A stretch of DNA of 64,000 nt from Pleurotus djamor (GCA_029747585.1 JAPEVF010000046.1:1-64000); one strand, 5' to 3'. Positions 1 through 11,548 are shown, numbered from the stretch's first letter. Program-made: numbers and translations. Notes: generated from the letters alone by a model not told the origin.

Positions 1-659
1 ATAGCCGTAGCCACCGTATCCTCCATATCCACCGTAGCCACCGTAGCCACCATAGCCACCGAGTTGACCNAGCCTGCTTCTCTTGCTTGTCTTGAGTCTC
101 AGCAGTGGNCAGCTTCTTCACGTTTGTAGTAGCCGAAGCCGCCGCCGTAACCGCCACGGCCCCATCCACCGTATCCACCGTAGCCGCCATAGCCAAAGTT
201 CTGAGCGGCGGTGTCTTTCTTCTCGAGTTCAGGGGATCTAAGAGTTCGAGTGTCAGAAGGCTAGGTCGAGGATAGCATGGAGGAAAAAGACTAACCCGTG
301 AACACCTCGGGCCTTGTTGAGCTTGTCCTTTCCAGCAGTGTCGCGGTGTCCCTTTGGTCCGAAGATTGAGTTGGGGGCAGGCGGGACAGTGCTGGCATCA
401 GGGATGGCCAAGGGTGCGCTACTAGAGGCAGCAGTGCTGAAAGCATCGTCGGACTCTCTGGCCTTGAGAGGGTTGCCGTTGACAGATCGCTCGGCTAACG
501 GAGCGCCTGGTGGTGAGGAAGGCCGGTGAGTTCAGCTACTAGGCGAATGATTGTTGGATGTTTCTTACCTTTGACTTCCGGTGCATCGACACTGGCAGTG
601 GGGACTGCGTTAACGAAAACGCTAGCGCAGACAAAGGCGACGAAAGTCTTTGAGAACAT
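1..659 (-). CDS. Secreted Gly/Tyr-repeat protein (3' end outside window)
   Basis: Three exons are visible: 659-569, 506-296 and 237 to the window edge. The product begins MFSKTFVAFVCASVFVNA, a clear signal peptide. A Ser/Ala/Pro-rich stretch follows, then a C-terminal region of tandem Gly-Gly-Tyr units, one block near 120-200 and another at 1-66. A dibasic KR site (possible Kex2 cleavage) lies between the two blocks. The Ns at 70 and 109 shift the frame. If both are removed as spurious bases, one open frame joins the two repeat blocks. I know no named family for it; structural Gly-rich secreted protein or repeat-peptide precursor are the options. It is divergent from the UstYa-like gene at 1508. 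Confidence 0.7.
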
Positions 660-1507
660 TGCGATCCAAGCGGTAGGAGTAGAGAGTTGTTGTAGTGATG
701 CTTTGGAGAGCTGAGCACTGTTGGATTGATCCAGCAAAATCGATGCAGTTTATATATCACCCGGTGAGCAGGCATAAGACATCATCATCACCAGAATATT
801 GGCATAGAGTATGCAGGTACCACGTATGACGAATTAGGCAAAGTTCGGGAACGAGCCTACGTAGGAGGTTGCGAATAGCCTGCAGACGACGGAATGGCAC
901 TAAACATGCTTGTGGTCTCCAAGACGATGGCCCGTTGAGCTGTGCATGCGGAGAGTCCAGAAGTAGAGACGCCGAGTCACTAGAGCCGCAGCCGACGCCG
1001 CTTTGACCTCTTGAATGTGCATTCCGTAGAGGAACATGCCGAATGGACAGCTTGAAGAGTTGAAGTTGTTCCGTCGCTTTATTTGCCGAGCCGAAGTCAA
1101 AATAATGGACCGGATGCCAGTTTCCAGTGTAATTCGCAGTTATCCATGGCTCACGCATTGCGGGAGAACTGCCAGCAAGGGAGACGGGGACGGTGACGAG
1201 CAAGGAGACGACGGATTGAAGATATTGATCAGCGCTGGCAGCAAAGCGCATCAACCAAATTTGGCAATCCCGACTCTTGACGCCCAGGCTTTCGTTGCTC
1301 TCTGACAGTCACTTGTGACGTGCCATCACAATGCACCTTGAATGGAACATCGACATTCATCATGCCAGTTTGCCTTCTAGCTAGTACGAAACAACATTGC
1401 AACCACCAACGCGTCAACTCAAACTATTCACCACTCACTTTCGTTCCAATTCCAGCTTTTGATCTTCTACCTCCACTTCTTTCTTACAAGAAATTCTGCA
1501 ATCTACG
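660..1507. other. Divergent intergenic region
   Basis: This 0.85 kb lies between the Gly/Tyr-repeat gene (minus) and the UstYa-like gene (plus) and must hold both promoters. The open frames inside it, including a 165-codon one on the minus strand, have no recognisable domain. I see no RNA gene. Confidence 0.5.
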
Positions 1508-2237
1508 ATGCTAATGACGATGACTTCTACGCTACGGCGTACTTTCTCTTCATCGCTGGCGATTACCCTTCTCGCAGCTTTGGCGATCAACTTCCTCGCC
1601 GTATGCATCCAATTCTACACTATCTTCAAGCCTGAAGAGCAATACTGTGAGTTCTAGCCGTTCTTCAATCGTCTAACCGCCTCTTAATCACACTTCTATA
1701 GCTTACATGGAGTCTGATCATCCTCGAGAACTTCTTGCGGAAGTTCAGAAGGTTAACATGCCCTTCCATGATGATCCAACCTACTACGCGTTGAACGGTG
1801 CAAACTCTTCTGCCGAATGGGAGAGTCTCCTACCACCAGGTGGTGGTATCGTGTCCCTCGGTGACAAGCAGGTGCCGTATGACATCTCGATGTGGCATCA
1901 AGTAAGTCCACGATCCCTTTCATCGTTATCTAGCCACCCCATCTCACGTCGGTATCTTTAGCTACGCTGCTTGAACGACATCCGAAAAACACTCGTAGGA
2001 GAGGACGGTGACTACACCCGCACATCGCATTGTTTCCATTACCTTCGACAAGCTATCCTATGCTCTGCGGATCTGACACTTGAACCTCTGCCCCAGGGTA
2101 CGACTCGTCTGAGCGGCCTGTACGAGAGAAAAGATCCTCAAGTCCCCGTCGTCCATACGTGTAGGGATTGGCGTCATATATACGACGCGACTGAGGAATG
2201 GTCTGCCAGCAGGCCTGCCTCCCATCAGGCTCGATGA
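1508..2237 (+). CDS. UstYa-like (DUF3328) membrane oxidase
   Basis: Exons 1508-1646, 1702-1901 and 1962-2237 give 204 aa. A single transmembrane segment near residues 15-37 makes it a type II membrane protein. The conserved UstYa core follows: WHQLRCLN, then SHCFHYLRQAILCSADLTLEP, and a terminal CRDW. UstYa-family proteins oxidatively cyclise peptides in fungal RiPP (dikaritin) pathways, and others act in secondary metabolism. The two HxxHC copper motifs of founding members appear here as HQLRC and RTSHC, each with one His replaced by Arg, a form I believe is common in basidiomycetes. The start could also be one of two ATGs within 12 bases downstream. The neighbour at 1-659 is a possible but unproven substrate. 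Confidence 0.85.
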
Positions 2238-2612
2238 ACGGTCTCCCTTTCGCGTAGATAACTCGCAGTAACTCGTCTCACACCTTCACCTACCCTCATA
2301 TGTTCTGGATTCTTTCTTCTATCCCCAATTGAATCGTCTTGCGAATCTGTTCGTTGGAAAAGTGAACACATTGAATCCTTCCTCCTACAGTATCAACAAC
2401 GCCATGGGCATCCACCCACGAACGTACGAACATACACTAAACAATAACAGACATTTCTGAAGGGGTAATGAATAAAGGAACGATCCTAAGCCGGTTGTCC
2501 ACCATTCTGCAATGAATCAAAAACGCCGGGGCAACCAAGCAACAGTAAGGGAAAATGGCGAAGTGGATCTCAATGCGAGAGAGGATGATGGTAGGTATCA
2601 ACGGGTGCATTT
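2238..2612. other. Convergent 3' intergenic region
   Basis: Between the 3' ends of the UstYa-like gene and the APH-fold gene. I see nothing beyond presumed 3' UTRs. Confidence 0.5.
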
Positions 2613-4152
2613 TTACAACTTAGACTGGGGAGAAAACTTGTGTCCCGATTCCTCGACAATGATTCTGGCTAAGTTGCCCAAGACTGGGAAGTTATCCGCT
2701 GCTACATGAGCGGTCGCAGAACTGGCTTGACGGCGAGCGTAACGTGCCGCGATACCTTGCATGATCACCGCCAGCTGGGGGGGCAATTAGTTTGATGGGT
2801 TTGAAAACGAAAGAAAAAAGCGGGCGTACTCTGAACAACATCCAGCTGCGCACAAAAGGCATGTCTGGGATGGGATACACTAGATTAGACAGACGACAGT
2901 ATTCTCGTTCGATATCTTCCAAGGCAATCGGTTCCGCCTCCTTGTTGTTCTTGAACGCGTTCAGCAAGGCCGCATATCCGGGAGAGGGACCTTTGGGAAC
3001 ATCTTTGCTGTCGATCGACCAAGGCGTTGTCATATTAGCCAAATCCGCGAGCTGATTTCAGAGGAAATGATCAGGCTGTAGATGATGGCCAACACGAAAA
3101 AGCTTACTGGGTTCCCTAGCGTACATAATTCCCAGTCCAAAATCCCAATTACCTTATTCTCTGTGGGATGGAAGATCATATTGTCGAGTTTATAATCCCC
3201 ATGAACAATCCTTGCGCCAAACTGGCTTTCGTCTGGAGCATGGGAAGTATACCAAGTCATGAGCTCATCAAAGCGGGGGATGTCTCCGACTGGTTTTCCG
3301 GATTCGATGTCCACTACGGCTGCTTGAGCTTTTGACACGCGTCCCAAGGATTTAATTTGACGAGCAAAATAAGCCTTTGTGGGGCCGAATCCACCCAATC
3401 CAATTTTGAAGGGGTCAAGGGAGCCGAGGTTGGCGAGAGCACGAATGGCTGAGATCCAGCTACATGAATGGGCTGGGGTTAATGAAATTGATTGGACATC
3501 AATGCGTAGCAAGGGGACAGACCATTCTCGTCTGGTTTGAGGATCAACCTCTGGCATCCGAGGGTCAGTGAATATCCTCCCGTCCAGGAATTCCATGACG
3601 TAGAAGGGCGTCCCAATGATAGAAGAGTCCTCGCACAACCAGATGGGTTCGGGTATGGGCACTTTCTTCGCTTCAGGGGTCGATGGGTTGATGTTGTACT
3701 TGTGTAGTGCGCTCAGCATTTTGTACTCGCGTTCGATTTGATGGGCGGTCTTAGAGATGAGTTCTCCTGCTGGCTTCTTTCGGAGGACATATTTGACTTT
3801 GCTGGAATGAAGGAGCGTTTGTAAGAACTACTGGTCGCGGTGAAGGATGCGAGAACTGTACTTGGAATCGGTGAGGAAGTAGGTGGGGTTAGACTGGATA
3901 AAGAGTTTGGTAAGACACGCTCCAGTGGCCCCGGTCAGGCACTCACTTGTCCAAACTAGATGTGGGGGGTTACGTGAGTACCACGACACGATAAACCTCG
4001 CTGAACCTCACCTTGAATTGTTTGATATCAATGGGACCCTTCATGACGGGTATATTGGCGAGGAGATACGCAGAGAGCTTTCCCTCGTCGATGGAGGCTC
4101 TGACGCTGCCATACTCTCCCCCGATTTTCTTTGGTGCGGCGTCGTTCGACAT
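2613..4152 (-). CDS. APH-fold phosphotransferase (ACAD10/11 kinase-domain type)
   Basis: Seven exons (4152-4012, 3955-3947, 3893-3862, 3801-3523, 3459-3108, 3051-2830, 2774-2613) give 398 aa in a continuous frame. The catalytic loop HGDYKLDN and the metal-binding ILDWE motif mark an aminoglycoside-phosphotransferase-like kinase. The whole protein matches the N-terminal kinase half of ACAD10/ACAD11, which phosphorylates hydroxy-acyl substrates during their breakdown; here it stands without the dehydrogenase half. Near the N-terminus the conserved FGQSNPTY motif is assembled across a 9-nt micro-exon (FGQ). The start at 4152 is the first ATG of the frame. The exact substrate cannot be read from the sequence. 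Confidence 0.88.
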
Positions 4153-5035
4153 GGTCACTCTGAAAGCGAAGAAGGTGAAAAGACATCATTGATGCTTCCT
4201 GGAGGATAGTTAAGGCCGAATCCGGCAAGTGCAATTACCGGACAGTGCAGGGTCCTCTTGCTCGTCCCGTTCCGTCTCCGACTTTTGGGGACCGATTGGT
4301 TGCTCTCAATGAGCTCTGTTGAAGTTGAGAACGAGTAGCCCAATTCGTAGTAAAGTCTCTGCGACGAGGACAACGCGTGTTTGGAGTGGAGGTTTTAGGC
4401 AAAAGTTTCTGACCACTTACTCTCGAGCGCTACACTAATTAGGGGCTCTTGTTCCCAACCCCCACCCACGCCGTAGTTCAGAGTTAGTTCAAAGCCTCCG
4501 TCCAACGTCCTCCTTCCCTCAAATCAAGATTCAGCTATGGTGCTCTGAAGCCGGGTTTTTAATTTAAATGGGTTTTTCACTGGAATCTAATCAGGTCGTC
4601 CAATGTCTACCAATGGGGCGAATCACTGTTAGATGTCGCTCTTTCGGATTCATCAATGATCAACGTTATGCACCACCATGACCTGCCTTCTCGAAACTAT
4701 GAATCTCCCTATATTGTCGCCGCCTACGCAATTGTCGGTCAGCCTGAGCCAATCTTGTCTAATTCTCGGTCGCAGTAGAGAGTGGATCACCTGTGGTGAG
4801 CATTGGGTGAGCAGGCACGGAGTAGTCCTGATTTTAGCCACTGGTCTCATCCGTTTATGTAGATAAAAGAATGTATAGGTCCGCCGAAGTGCTGCGAGAA
4901 GCCTCTGTGGTCGGAGCTGAGAAGGGTCCAGCTCCTGCAATTGACAGGTCGCACCACCACAGAGACGTATGCGATCACTCATGCCCATGCCCACCTTGAC
5001 TCTAGACAAGCCACTATAAAGCCTTGACTTCATCC
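4153..5035. other. Divergent promoter region
   Basis: Separates the APH-fold gene (minus) and the aquaporin (plus). Apart from the TATA box next to the aquaporin I see no supported feature. The 136-codon minus-strand frame at 4653-5063 has no recognisable domain. Confidence 0.45.
5015..5020 (+). promoter_or_regulatory. TATA box of the aquaporin gene
   Basis: TATAAA lies only 16 bases before the first in-frame ATG (5036) but 70 bases before the second (5090). With a typical 25-35 base TATA-to-start distance, transcription would begin downstream of 5036. This favours translation from 5090. Confidence 0.5.
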
Positions 5036-5089
5036 ATGACTCCACCAAACACGAAATCCTCAACCCCTACACGCTCTCGAGTTCTCGCC

Positions 5090-6332
5090 ATGAAGTATCC
5101 ACGCTTCACTTCTGCCTCGGACGAGTTCATCATAGATCTAAAGGCGGCGGTGGTAGAGTTCGTCGGCACCGTCACATTTCTACTCCTCGCTCTTGGCGGC
5201 GTGCAGGCTGGTGCAGCTGCCTCGGGCGGCGAAGGCGGTATTATATTCGTGATGTACGCATCCATGTCTATGGGTCTCAGTCTCCTAGTGTCGGCCTGGT
5301 TGTTCTATCGCGTCACTGGCGGTCTGTTCAATCCAAACGTCAGCTTGGCGTTGTGGTTAACTGGAATCATCGGTCCTGTGCGGCTGATTGCGTATATCGT
5401 CGCTCAACTACTTGGCGGAATTGCTGCAGCTGGTATAATACGAGGACTCACGAGTGCACCCCTTGCTTCAAAGTACGTCCTCTTACTCTGTTTTCTTATC
5501 TGAAGCTGATTCGGCTTTCGATAGCACCATTTTGTCACCTCAGACTAGCCACGCCCAAGGCGTGTTCATCGAAATGTTCATCACAGCCGCTCTGGTCCTC
5601 GCTGTTCTCATGCTCGGTGCAGAGAAGCACGATGCTACACCATTTGCTCCAGTAAGCACGTTCGTGGGTCATTCTCAGTCATGATTATTTATACCTATTC
5701 AAGGTTGGAGTCGGATTAACTCTTTTCGCTGGTCACTTGTGCGTTCCCCCTTCTCCTAAAGTGTAAACCACGGTTCTGAGAGTTAGTATCGTACTCTAGG
5801 TTTGCTGTATATTATACTGGCGCTGCCATGAACACAGCTCGTGCCTTCGGTCCTGCTGTCGTCTCTGGCTTTCCTTACGGAGGACACTGGGTGGTGAGCT
5901 ATCTCAATTCGCCCGTATACCGCTGAACGAACCCTCATCACAGTACTGGGTCGGTCCTTCTCTGGGCTCCCTCCTCGGCGCAGGCTTATTCACTATATTC
6001 ATCCAGTACGCCCTTCTTTCTTCTCGAGTGACACCAAGTGCATGTAACTCAATTCCACCCCTCCCAGCTACCAATACTGGCTTCTCAATCCTGGTCAAGA
6101 TACCGTTGACCCCGCCGCGTCCCCTGATGATCCCCTCCTCAATGCAAAGGCAGCAGTGACAGGTCAATCTATCACTCGTAATGAAACACATGGCCTAGGT
6201 CCGAGAAATTCGTTGAGGCAATCGCGAAGCCCTGAGCCTCGCGCCGCGTCGAATGTCAGTTCTTCGGGTACGAAGTGGGGTGGAGACGTCAGTCAACGTG
6301 GAGAGAAGGCGATGAACGAGAGTCCTGCGTGA
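5090..6332 (+). CDS. Aquaporin / MIP-family channel with altered NPA boxes
   Basis: Six exons: 5090-5472, 5525-5651, 5704-5738, 5800-5893, 5944-6005, 6068-6332. Six membrane helices and the MIP repeat (VEFVGTVTFLLLALGG; GGLFNPNVSLALW; AAMNTARAFGPAVV) identify a water or glycerol channel. Both half-helix NPA motifs are changed: NPN at 5330-5338 and NTA at 5831-5839. The Arg after the second box, part of the selectivity filter, is kept. The hydrophilic C-terminal tail is about 85 residues and Ser/Asn-rich. Translation could instead start at 5036, adding 18 residues; 5090 is preferred because of the TATA position and its GCCATGA context. Substrate selectivity is unknown. Confidence 0.88.
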
Positions 6333-6553
6333 AGATGACGACAACAACATGCTTCATATACCTAAGATAAGCAGGAGCCACCCTGTTCATAATTGCGTCT
6401 TGCGTTCATCTCTGCATCCATCTCTAAAAGGCAAGCAAGCAGTCGCCTCTACGTCTTGAAAATAGTGATAATGTTTTCATTCCAATACAATATACACCGT
6501 GCTAATAGTAATACCAATAAATTTAGTTCCTTGTCCATTCCACAGTCAGCGCT

Positions 6554-9500
6554 TCAAGCCTTCGTCCTCAAAAAGACAGAGAACCTCGACTTGCGAGGCG
6601 TTGTCGACTTCGCAAGATCAATATCGGAAACACCCTGTTCACCATGATGTTGACCCTCCGTCTGTGCCTTCTTATCCTTCGATACATTGAGCGTATTGGT
6701 CAGAACAGACCAAAGATTGTTCGCGCTCATCGAGCGTTCATCGTCGCCATTCAACGGAGCCTCAGCGAACCTTGCCAGTCTCCTCGCTTCTTGCGTATCT
6801 CGCCTTGCTGCGATACTACTTGGAGGCGGTCTCTCTTGACCATCAAATACCCAAGCCCAAGCCCACGTTCCCGAAGTAGCCAACAACCCTTCCTTTACTC
6901 CCTTCTTTTCCATCTCGCTCTGCGAAGCAAGCCCACCACCGGTCTGGAACATCTTCGTCTTGAAGATAGGTTCCTTCTTCGCACGTTCGAGCTGCCTGTG
7001 TCGTTCCTTCTCAACAGCTTTAGTAGCGTGCGCGAATTTTCGATCGAATTTAGCTTTTCCTTCGAGATATCTCCGGACAGCAAGTTCAGATAGATCACCG
7101 ACGATGTCATGAGGGATTTTAAAGGCGTCGAGGTCAGCTTCAGGTTCGAGGGCTCTTATGACACCTTGTGTGGACACACGTTCACGGATGATGGTGTCTT
7201 TCCAGGAGGGGGAGTTCTATATGTAAGAAATGACTTCGGTCAACGTGGTGCAAGGGCAAAACACAAGTAATAGCTTACGATCGTGTCAAGATAGATGCTT
7301 CCATCTCCTGCTTGCCGAGGCTCGGTCAAGATTTCAGGGGGTGGCGAGCTACTCGTAGAGGCTTCATGATGAGTTTCTAACACCAAGGATCGGTCGGCTT
7401 GACCAAAGGAAGAAGCACGATGTCTCGAATGTCTCCTCACGACTGACGAGATCCTCGTCACACCAGCCGAAAGTGAGCGGCGCAGTGACCCATTCTTGTG
7501 AGGGTGCTTATCATCATCGTTCTCCACAACAGCAGGTTTCGGCGATCCGTCTGGACCTGACCTTATTGATCCAGAAGTCATAGACCGTTTGTGTGATCGC
7601 GTTCGTAAACTCGTGGCACGGGGAATGAAAAACGTTCCGCTGGGAGAGGGGAGAGGGCTGTCCGGAGGAGAGTGATTCATCCCTGTGACGTGTTTACAGA
7701 ATGCTGCCATCGACCGGAAGCAGAATTTGCCTGGGGTAGTGAATGAGAATAGTACTGGTAGGACGTGTGCGGTATCTAAGTGAATTCAAGGTAAGTAAGA
7801 GATGTATCTGCTGAAGTGCTAAACGCGTACCATCGAAAACCTGGAGGTGCACCTGAGTGGGTGGGTATCGATCCTCTATTCCGTCTAGATGAGGATATAG
7901 CGCTCGCGATTCGGGGCGAACAGGGAACCTTGACGGATACGCAGCTTTGTGGGCTCTGCAAAGAAATATTAGGGTTCGTCAAGGGTAGACCAAGGTAAAC
8001 CATCACATACGTATAGATAATTTCATCACGAAGCACTTCCTTGTCACTCACAATGAAGAGCAACGGGGGTAGCCCACCAAGGTACGATAACGCAGAGCTA
8101 ATGAGAGGATGAACAATCAAGTTGTTAGGCGTGTACAACTGGATCTGGTGGTCGAGCGTCAGCGTTTCGCCGTCTTTCGTGACGATACTAATGGTCTGGG
8201 CATCTAACTGTGGGACAGCGGTGGTAGTACCGACATCAACCGGGGCAACAGAGGCAGAGGAGTTCTTGCGCGAGCGAGAAGGAGCGGGGACATTGAGACG
8301 GGATGCATCGTGACCGAGATGCAGGGCCTGCTTGAAACGAGAGCGTAGCGAGGCGCGCACTTTGTTCGTCATCTCATCAGAAGGCGGCGGCCATAAAGAC
8401 GAAGGTTTCTGAAGAGACAATCCATACGCTGGTATAATGTCCTGTATGTCAAGATGAGTACTGACCAACCTACGGGGATTTGGAGACATACTGTCGCGGT
8501 GTTCAGATGAATACTAGGGAACGAGTGGGTTAGGTCACACCACGGAGAAATCAAAACGCCTCCGGCTGGCATGGGAAGTTTCGTATCTCGAATGACTTGC
8601 AAGAGGGCAAGCGAGAGTCCGCCACCAGCGGAATCACCGGAGATTATAATGTGTCCTGGTTTGACAGGGCGATGGGCGGCCTCCGCAGGAGGTCGTATGA
8701 GATAGAGATCTAGGGAAAGGTGAATGATGAAGGCTGGAGAGCAGTTCAGAGGATATCGTACACGCAGCAAGTGCATCTTGTAGTGCGCAGGGGAAGGGAT
8801 ATTGAGGAGCAAGCCGGTAGTTGATAGCTACAATATTTGTGAGCGTGAAGTGGAGATTGGATGTGTCGTGTGACTGACCGAAAACTCGACCATTGATCTT
8901 GCGCGCATACCGTTGGATGCTATATCGTTCTTGGTCCACGCTACCAAAGTAGTAACCGCCTATACCACAATGAGAAGCTGCGACGGAAAGAAACTGCGAC
9001 GAGGACATACCACCGTGTAAATATAGGATACACCTCATCTCGTCCATTTCCTCTTCATATTCGCCAGAGTCTTGATTTTCACCGACCGATGCTCTGTTCA
9101 AGTCTGGTGTCTGCTTTGCTTTCTCCTGCATCTTGTACCTACGCTTGGCTTCCCGCCAATCCTTCTTGGCAGCAATCCATTGGGCATCCACGCTACAGAA
9201 GTCACGATGAGGTCATACTTCGGAACGGAGTGAAGAGAAGCTCGGAAGGAAAGACGCACCCGTTGATACCTCGCACTTGCCACCACTTGACTCCGCCTAC
9301 GACTCGCCGTGCCATGTCCTCACCTCCGAGCGCTTGGATGAGATACCCTGCGGCCTGTTCGCAAGACGACAGCGGAACTAGTAGGCGAACCACGCGGACC
9401 CATGGCGGTGATGGGATTCGGGTATTGGAGAAGTCTGTGGGCGGGTTTTGAGGACAGGTTGAATGAGAACGATAAGTCTAGCGTACCTTGGACCTCCTCA

Positions 9501-9807
9501 ACGGTATGACTGGGGTGCCCTATCAGTCTGGTATGAAGTCAAGGAATCGCGTGCCCAACTCACTATGTGGATGCTTCAAGGAAAGCCTTGGAGGCGTATG
9601 AGAAGGTTATATCAATAGAATGAGATATCCACGCACTTTGATGATGGTAAACGCCTGGTCATATAGCAACTCCTCCTGTCTGAGTTGTGTGGTCTTCCCA
9701 TCTCGGATATCTTGCTTGACTCTATCGAAATAGTGCTTCACCAGAGTTTCCAGCACAATTGGCCCTATCTTCAGCCCGGCCTGCGTTGTAAGCGTATTGA
9801 CGCGCAT
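6554..9807 (-). CDS. Hormone-sensitive-lipase-like alpha/beta hydrolase
   Basis: Twelve exons (9807-9637, 9586-9564, 9509-9487, 9434-9260, 9192-9011, 8959-8879, 8827-8762, 8709-8492, 8441-8011, 7955-7831, 7775-7279, 7216-6554) join in frame to 884 aa. The catalytic core has the oxyanion-hole motif HGGGYYFGS, spliced across an intron, the nucleophile motif GDSAGGG, and an acid near DKEVLRDE. This is the abhydrolase_3/HSL family, which cleaves carboxylic esters such as acylglycerols or sterol esters. An insert rich in Ser/Arg and a C-terminal extension of over 350 residues, also Ser/Arg-rich and then charged, go well beyond the hydrolase fold. Such tails are typical of phosphorylated regulatory regions. 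Exons 2 and 3 are only 23 nt each and are the least certain part. Confidence 0.85.
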
Positions 9808-11530
9808 AGGAGGATGTGGTCGGGGTCAACGTTGTGTCGATCGTAGGCCACTGGCGCGTATGGTTGACGACCACAACAACGGTTTCAGAATGGGCGCAAC
9901 GTGAGACACCGCCTTTATCGCAGGAAATGGGGAATGGAGGGGATAAAATGAACGTCAGGATGAAAGCGGTTGAGGTGGGCATATCTATATAAAGTTTTCA
10001 GAAATTCGGCCCAAGATGTGTAACGCGGTATAACGTTAAGCGAGCACACCGAGCATGTTGACGCACCACAGACGATTCAGGGTTCGTCGGACTGTACCCC
10101 GCATGCACCTCGAAGCCATATGGTGAGGTTCCCCGCGTTCTACCAGATTTCAAGGAGGAGGGGAGCCAACAATGAACGCCGAGGGAAACGGAGGGGTTCC
10201 GTATCTATCACACGCATCTTCTTGATTGACCTCGGAATGTGTAATGACTATCGCTCTGCACGATGATCTATGCAGGCTATAACCAAGCTGTAATGCAAGT
10301 CTAATGCGACATACGGAGCTGAGAACGATCGGGCAAAGGACTGAAATTTATTGACATTATATATATAGAGATGTAGGAAACAAACACTACTTATTGGAAG
10401 CCCCAGGGTTCCGTGCGTTGGCTGTCGCTTTTCGAAGAGGAGACGCACGGAGGACGAGTGGGAGCCTAATACAAGTTGGAGGGAATGATCATACCAGGGT
10501 ATACGTATTGGGAGGAATACTTAGTCCATGAAATAGCTCCGTGGATCTCAGCACCGTGTCGTTGTAAAGCCAGATTCTATGCAGCAGGGGACGCAACAGA
10601 GTGCGACGAACGGACTTTGGAGTAGGCGATGCCGTCGTTTTGACCGAGGGACGATGATAGTAGGTACTGCTGAGTCCTCGTCTGTACATTGGGATAGATA
10701 ATATTGGCCCGCGACAAGGCCAAGCAGACGTTTGGATTACAGACACTGCGTGTAACGCGACGCGAGAGACCAAGCAAGACAACTTGGATGGGATGGGATG
10801 AGACCGAGGCCCATGAACATAGATGCGTATAAGGCTGTCTCCTCGCCGCACCGGTTTGGACGCATTTAAAGTGTGAGTGCCAACCACTGCAACGATATCC
10901 ATGGTGACCTCGTCTGTGGAAGCCAGCTTCGTGAAGGAGGTCGATGAAGCCAAGGCGTTTATTGTCACTTTTGCCATGTCCGAAGAGCGATCGCATGCTG
11001 CTCTGTAGTGTCAATCGCAGTAGATGGGCCGACTTCAACTCCAGCCACGGGGGCCTGCACCTCTTCTCCCAATACGTCTGGCTCAGCCCAGCGCCGTAGG
11101 CATATTACATCACACGAGAAAGGGCCCCGGTTGCCAACGTAGGGTCAATCGTGAGCCATTGACGTGTGGTTGTTGTGACCATCGGCCTTCAAGCTTCAAG
11201 GCCTCAAGGGCTCGATTGCAATAGGAATGAGGTGGAAGATAGCTCGATTTTGTGGCATAAAAGCAACACAAAGTAACCAGTAAATCGACGGGAGGTCCTA
11301 TGAAAAAGTATTTAGAAAACTCGGGTTCAGTATGATGACATCCATCCCTTACTTTACCGTTAGTTTGTATATTTGTCGTGCGTGATTCTATGTAAGTATG
11401 TCGAGCTGATTCATGGTTTTCTTCGCGTTATTACGTCGTGCTCTGACACGCTGCCAGAAGCCATCGAGCCGGAGTGCAACGGGCGCCTGGCAAAAGAAGG
11501 GTGGAGAAAAAACTCGGCGTGAGTTTTTTG
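9808..11530. other. Intergenic, no supported gene
   Basis: About 1.7 kb between the lipase-like gene and the Hsp70 promoter. Several overlapping minus-strand frames at 10489-11038 look like chance: they lie in two frames over the same bases, have no recognisable domain, and have no clear intron pattern. I saw no tRNA or repeat. Confidence 0.4.
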
Positions 11531-11535
11531 ATCGA

Positions 11536-11548
11536 GAAAATTCGGGAA
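11536..11548 (+). promoter_or_regulatory. Perfect heat-shock element of the Hsp70 gene
   Basis: GAAAATTCGGGAA is three alternating nGAAn units (GAA-nn-TTC-nn-GAA), the canonical Hsf1 trimer site. It lies about 70 bases before the Hsp70 start codon. It implies Hsf1-driven heat and proteotoxic-stress induction of the downstream mitochondrial chaperone. Confidence 0.75.

Noticed and set aside
1..200. Short direct repeats of GGTGGCTAC type, superficially CRISPR- or satellite-like
   Set aside because: They are codon-level Gly-Gly-Tyr repeats inside an open, spliced coding frame; there are no unique spacers.
757..1254. 165-codon open frame on the minus strand
   Set aside because: No domain or plausible splicing partner; lies in the divergent promoter between two supported genes.
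10489..11038. Two long overlapping open frames on the minus strand
   Set aside because: They occupy two frames of the same bases, have no recognisable motif, and neither connects to further exons.
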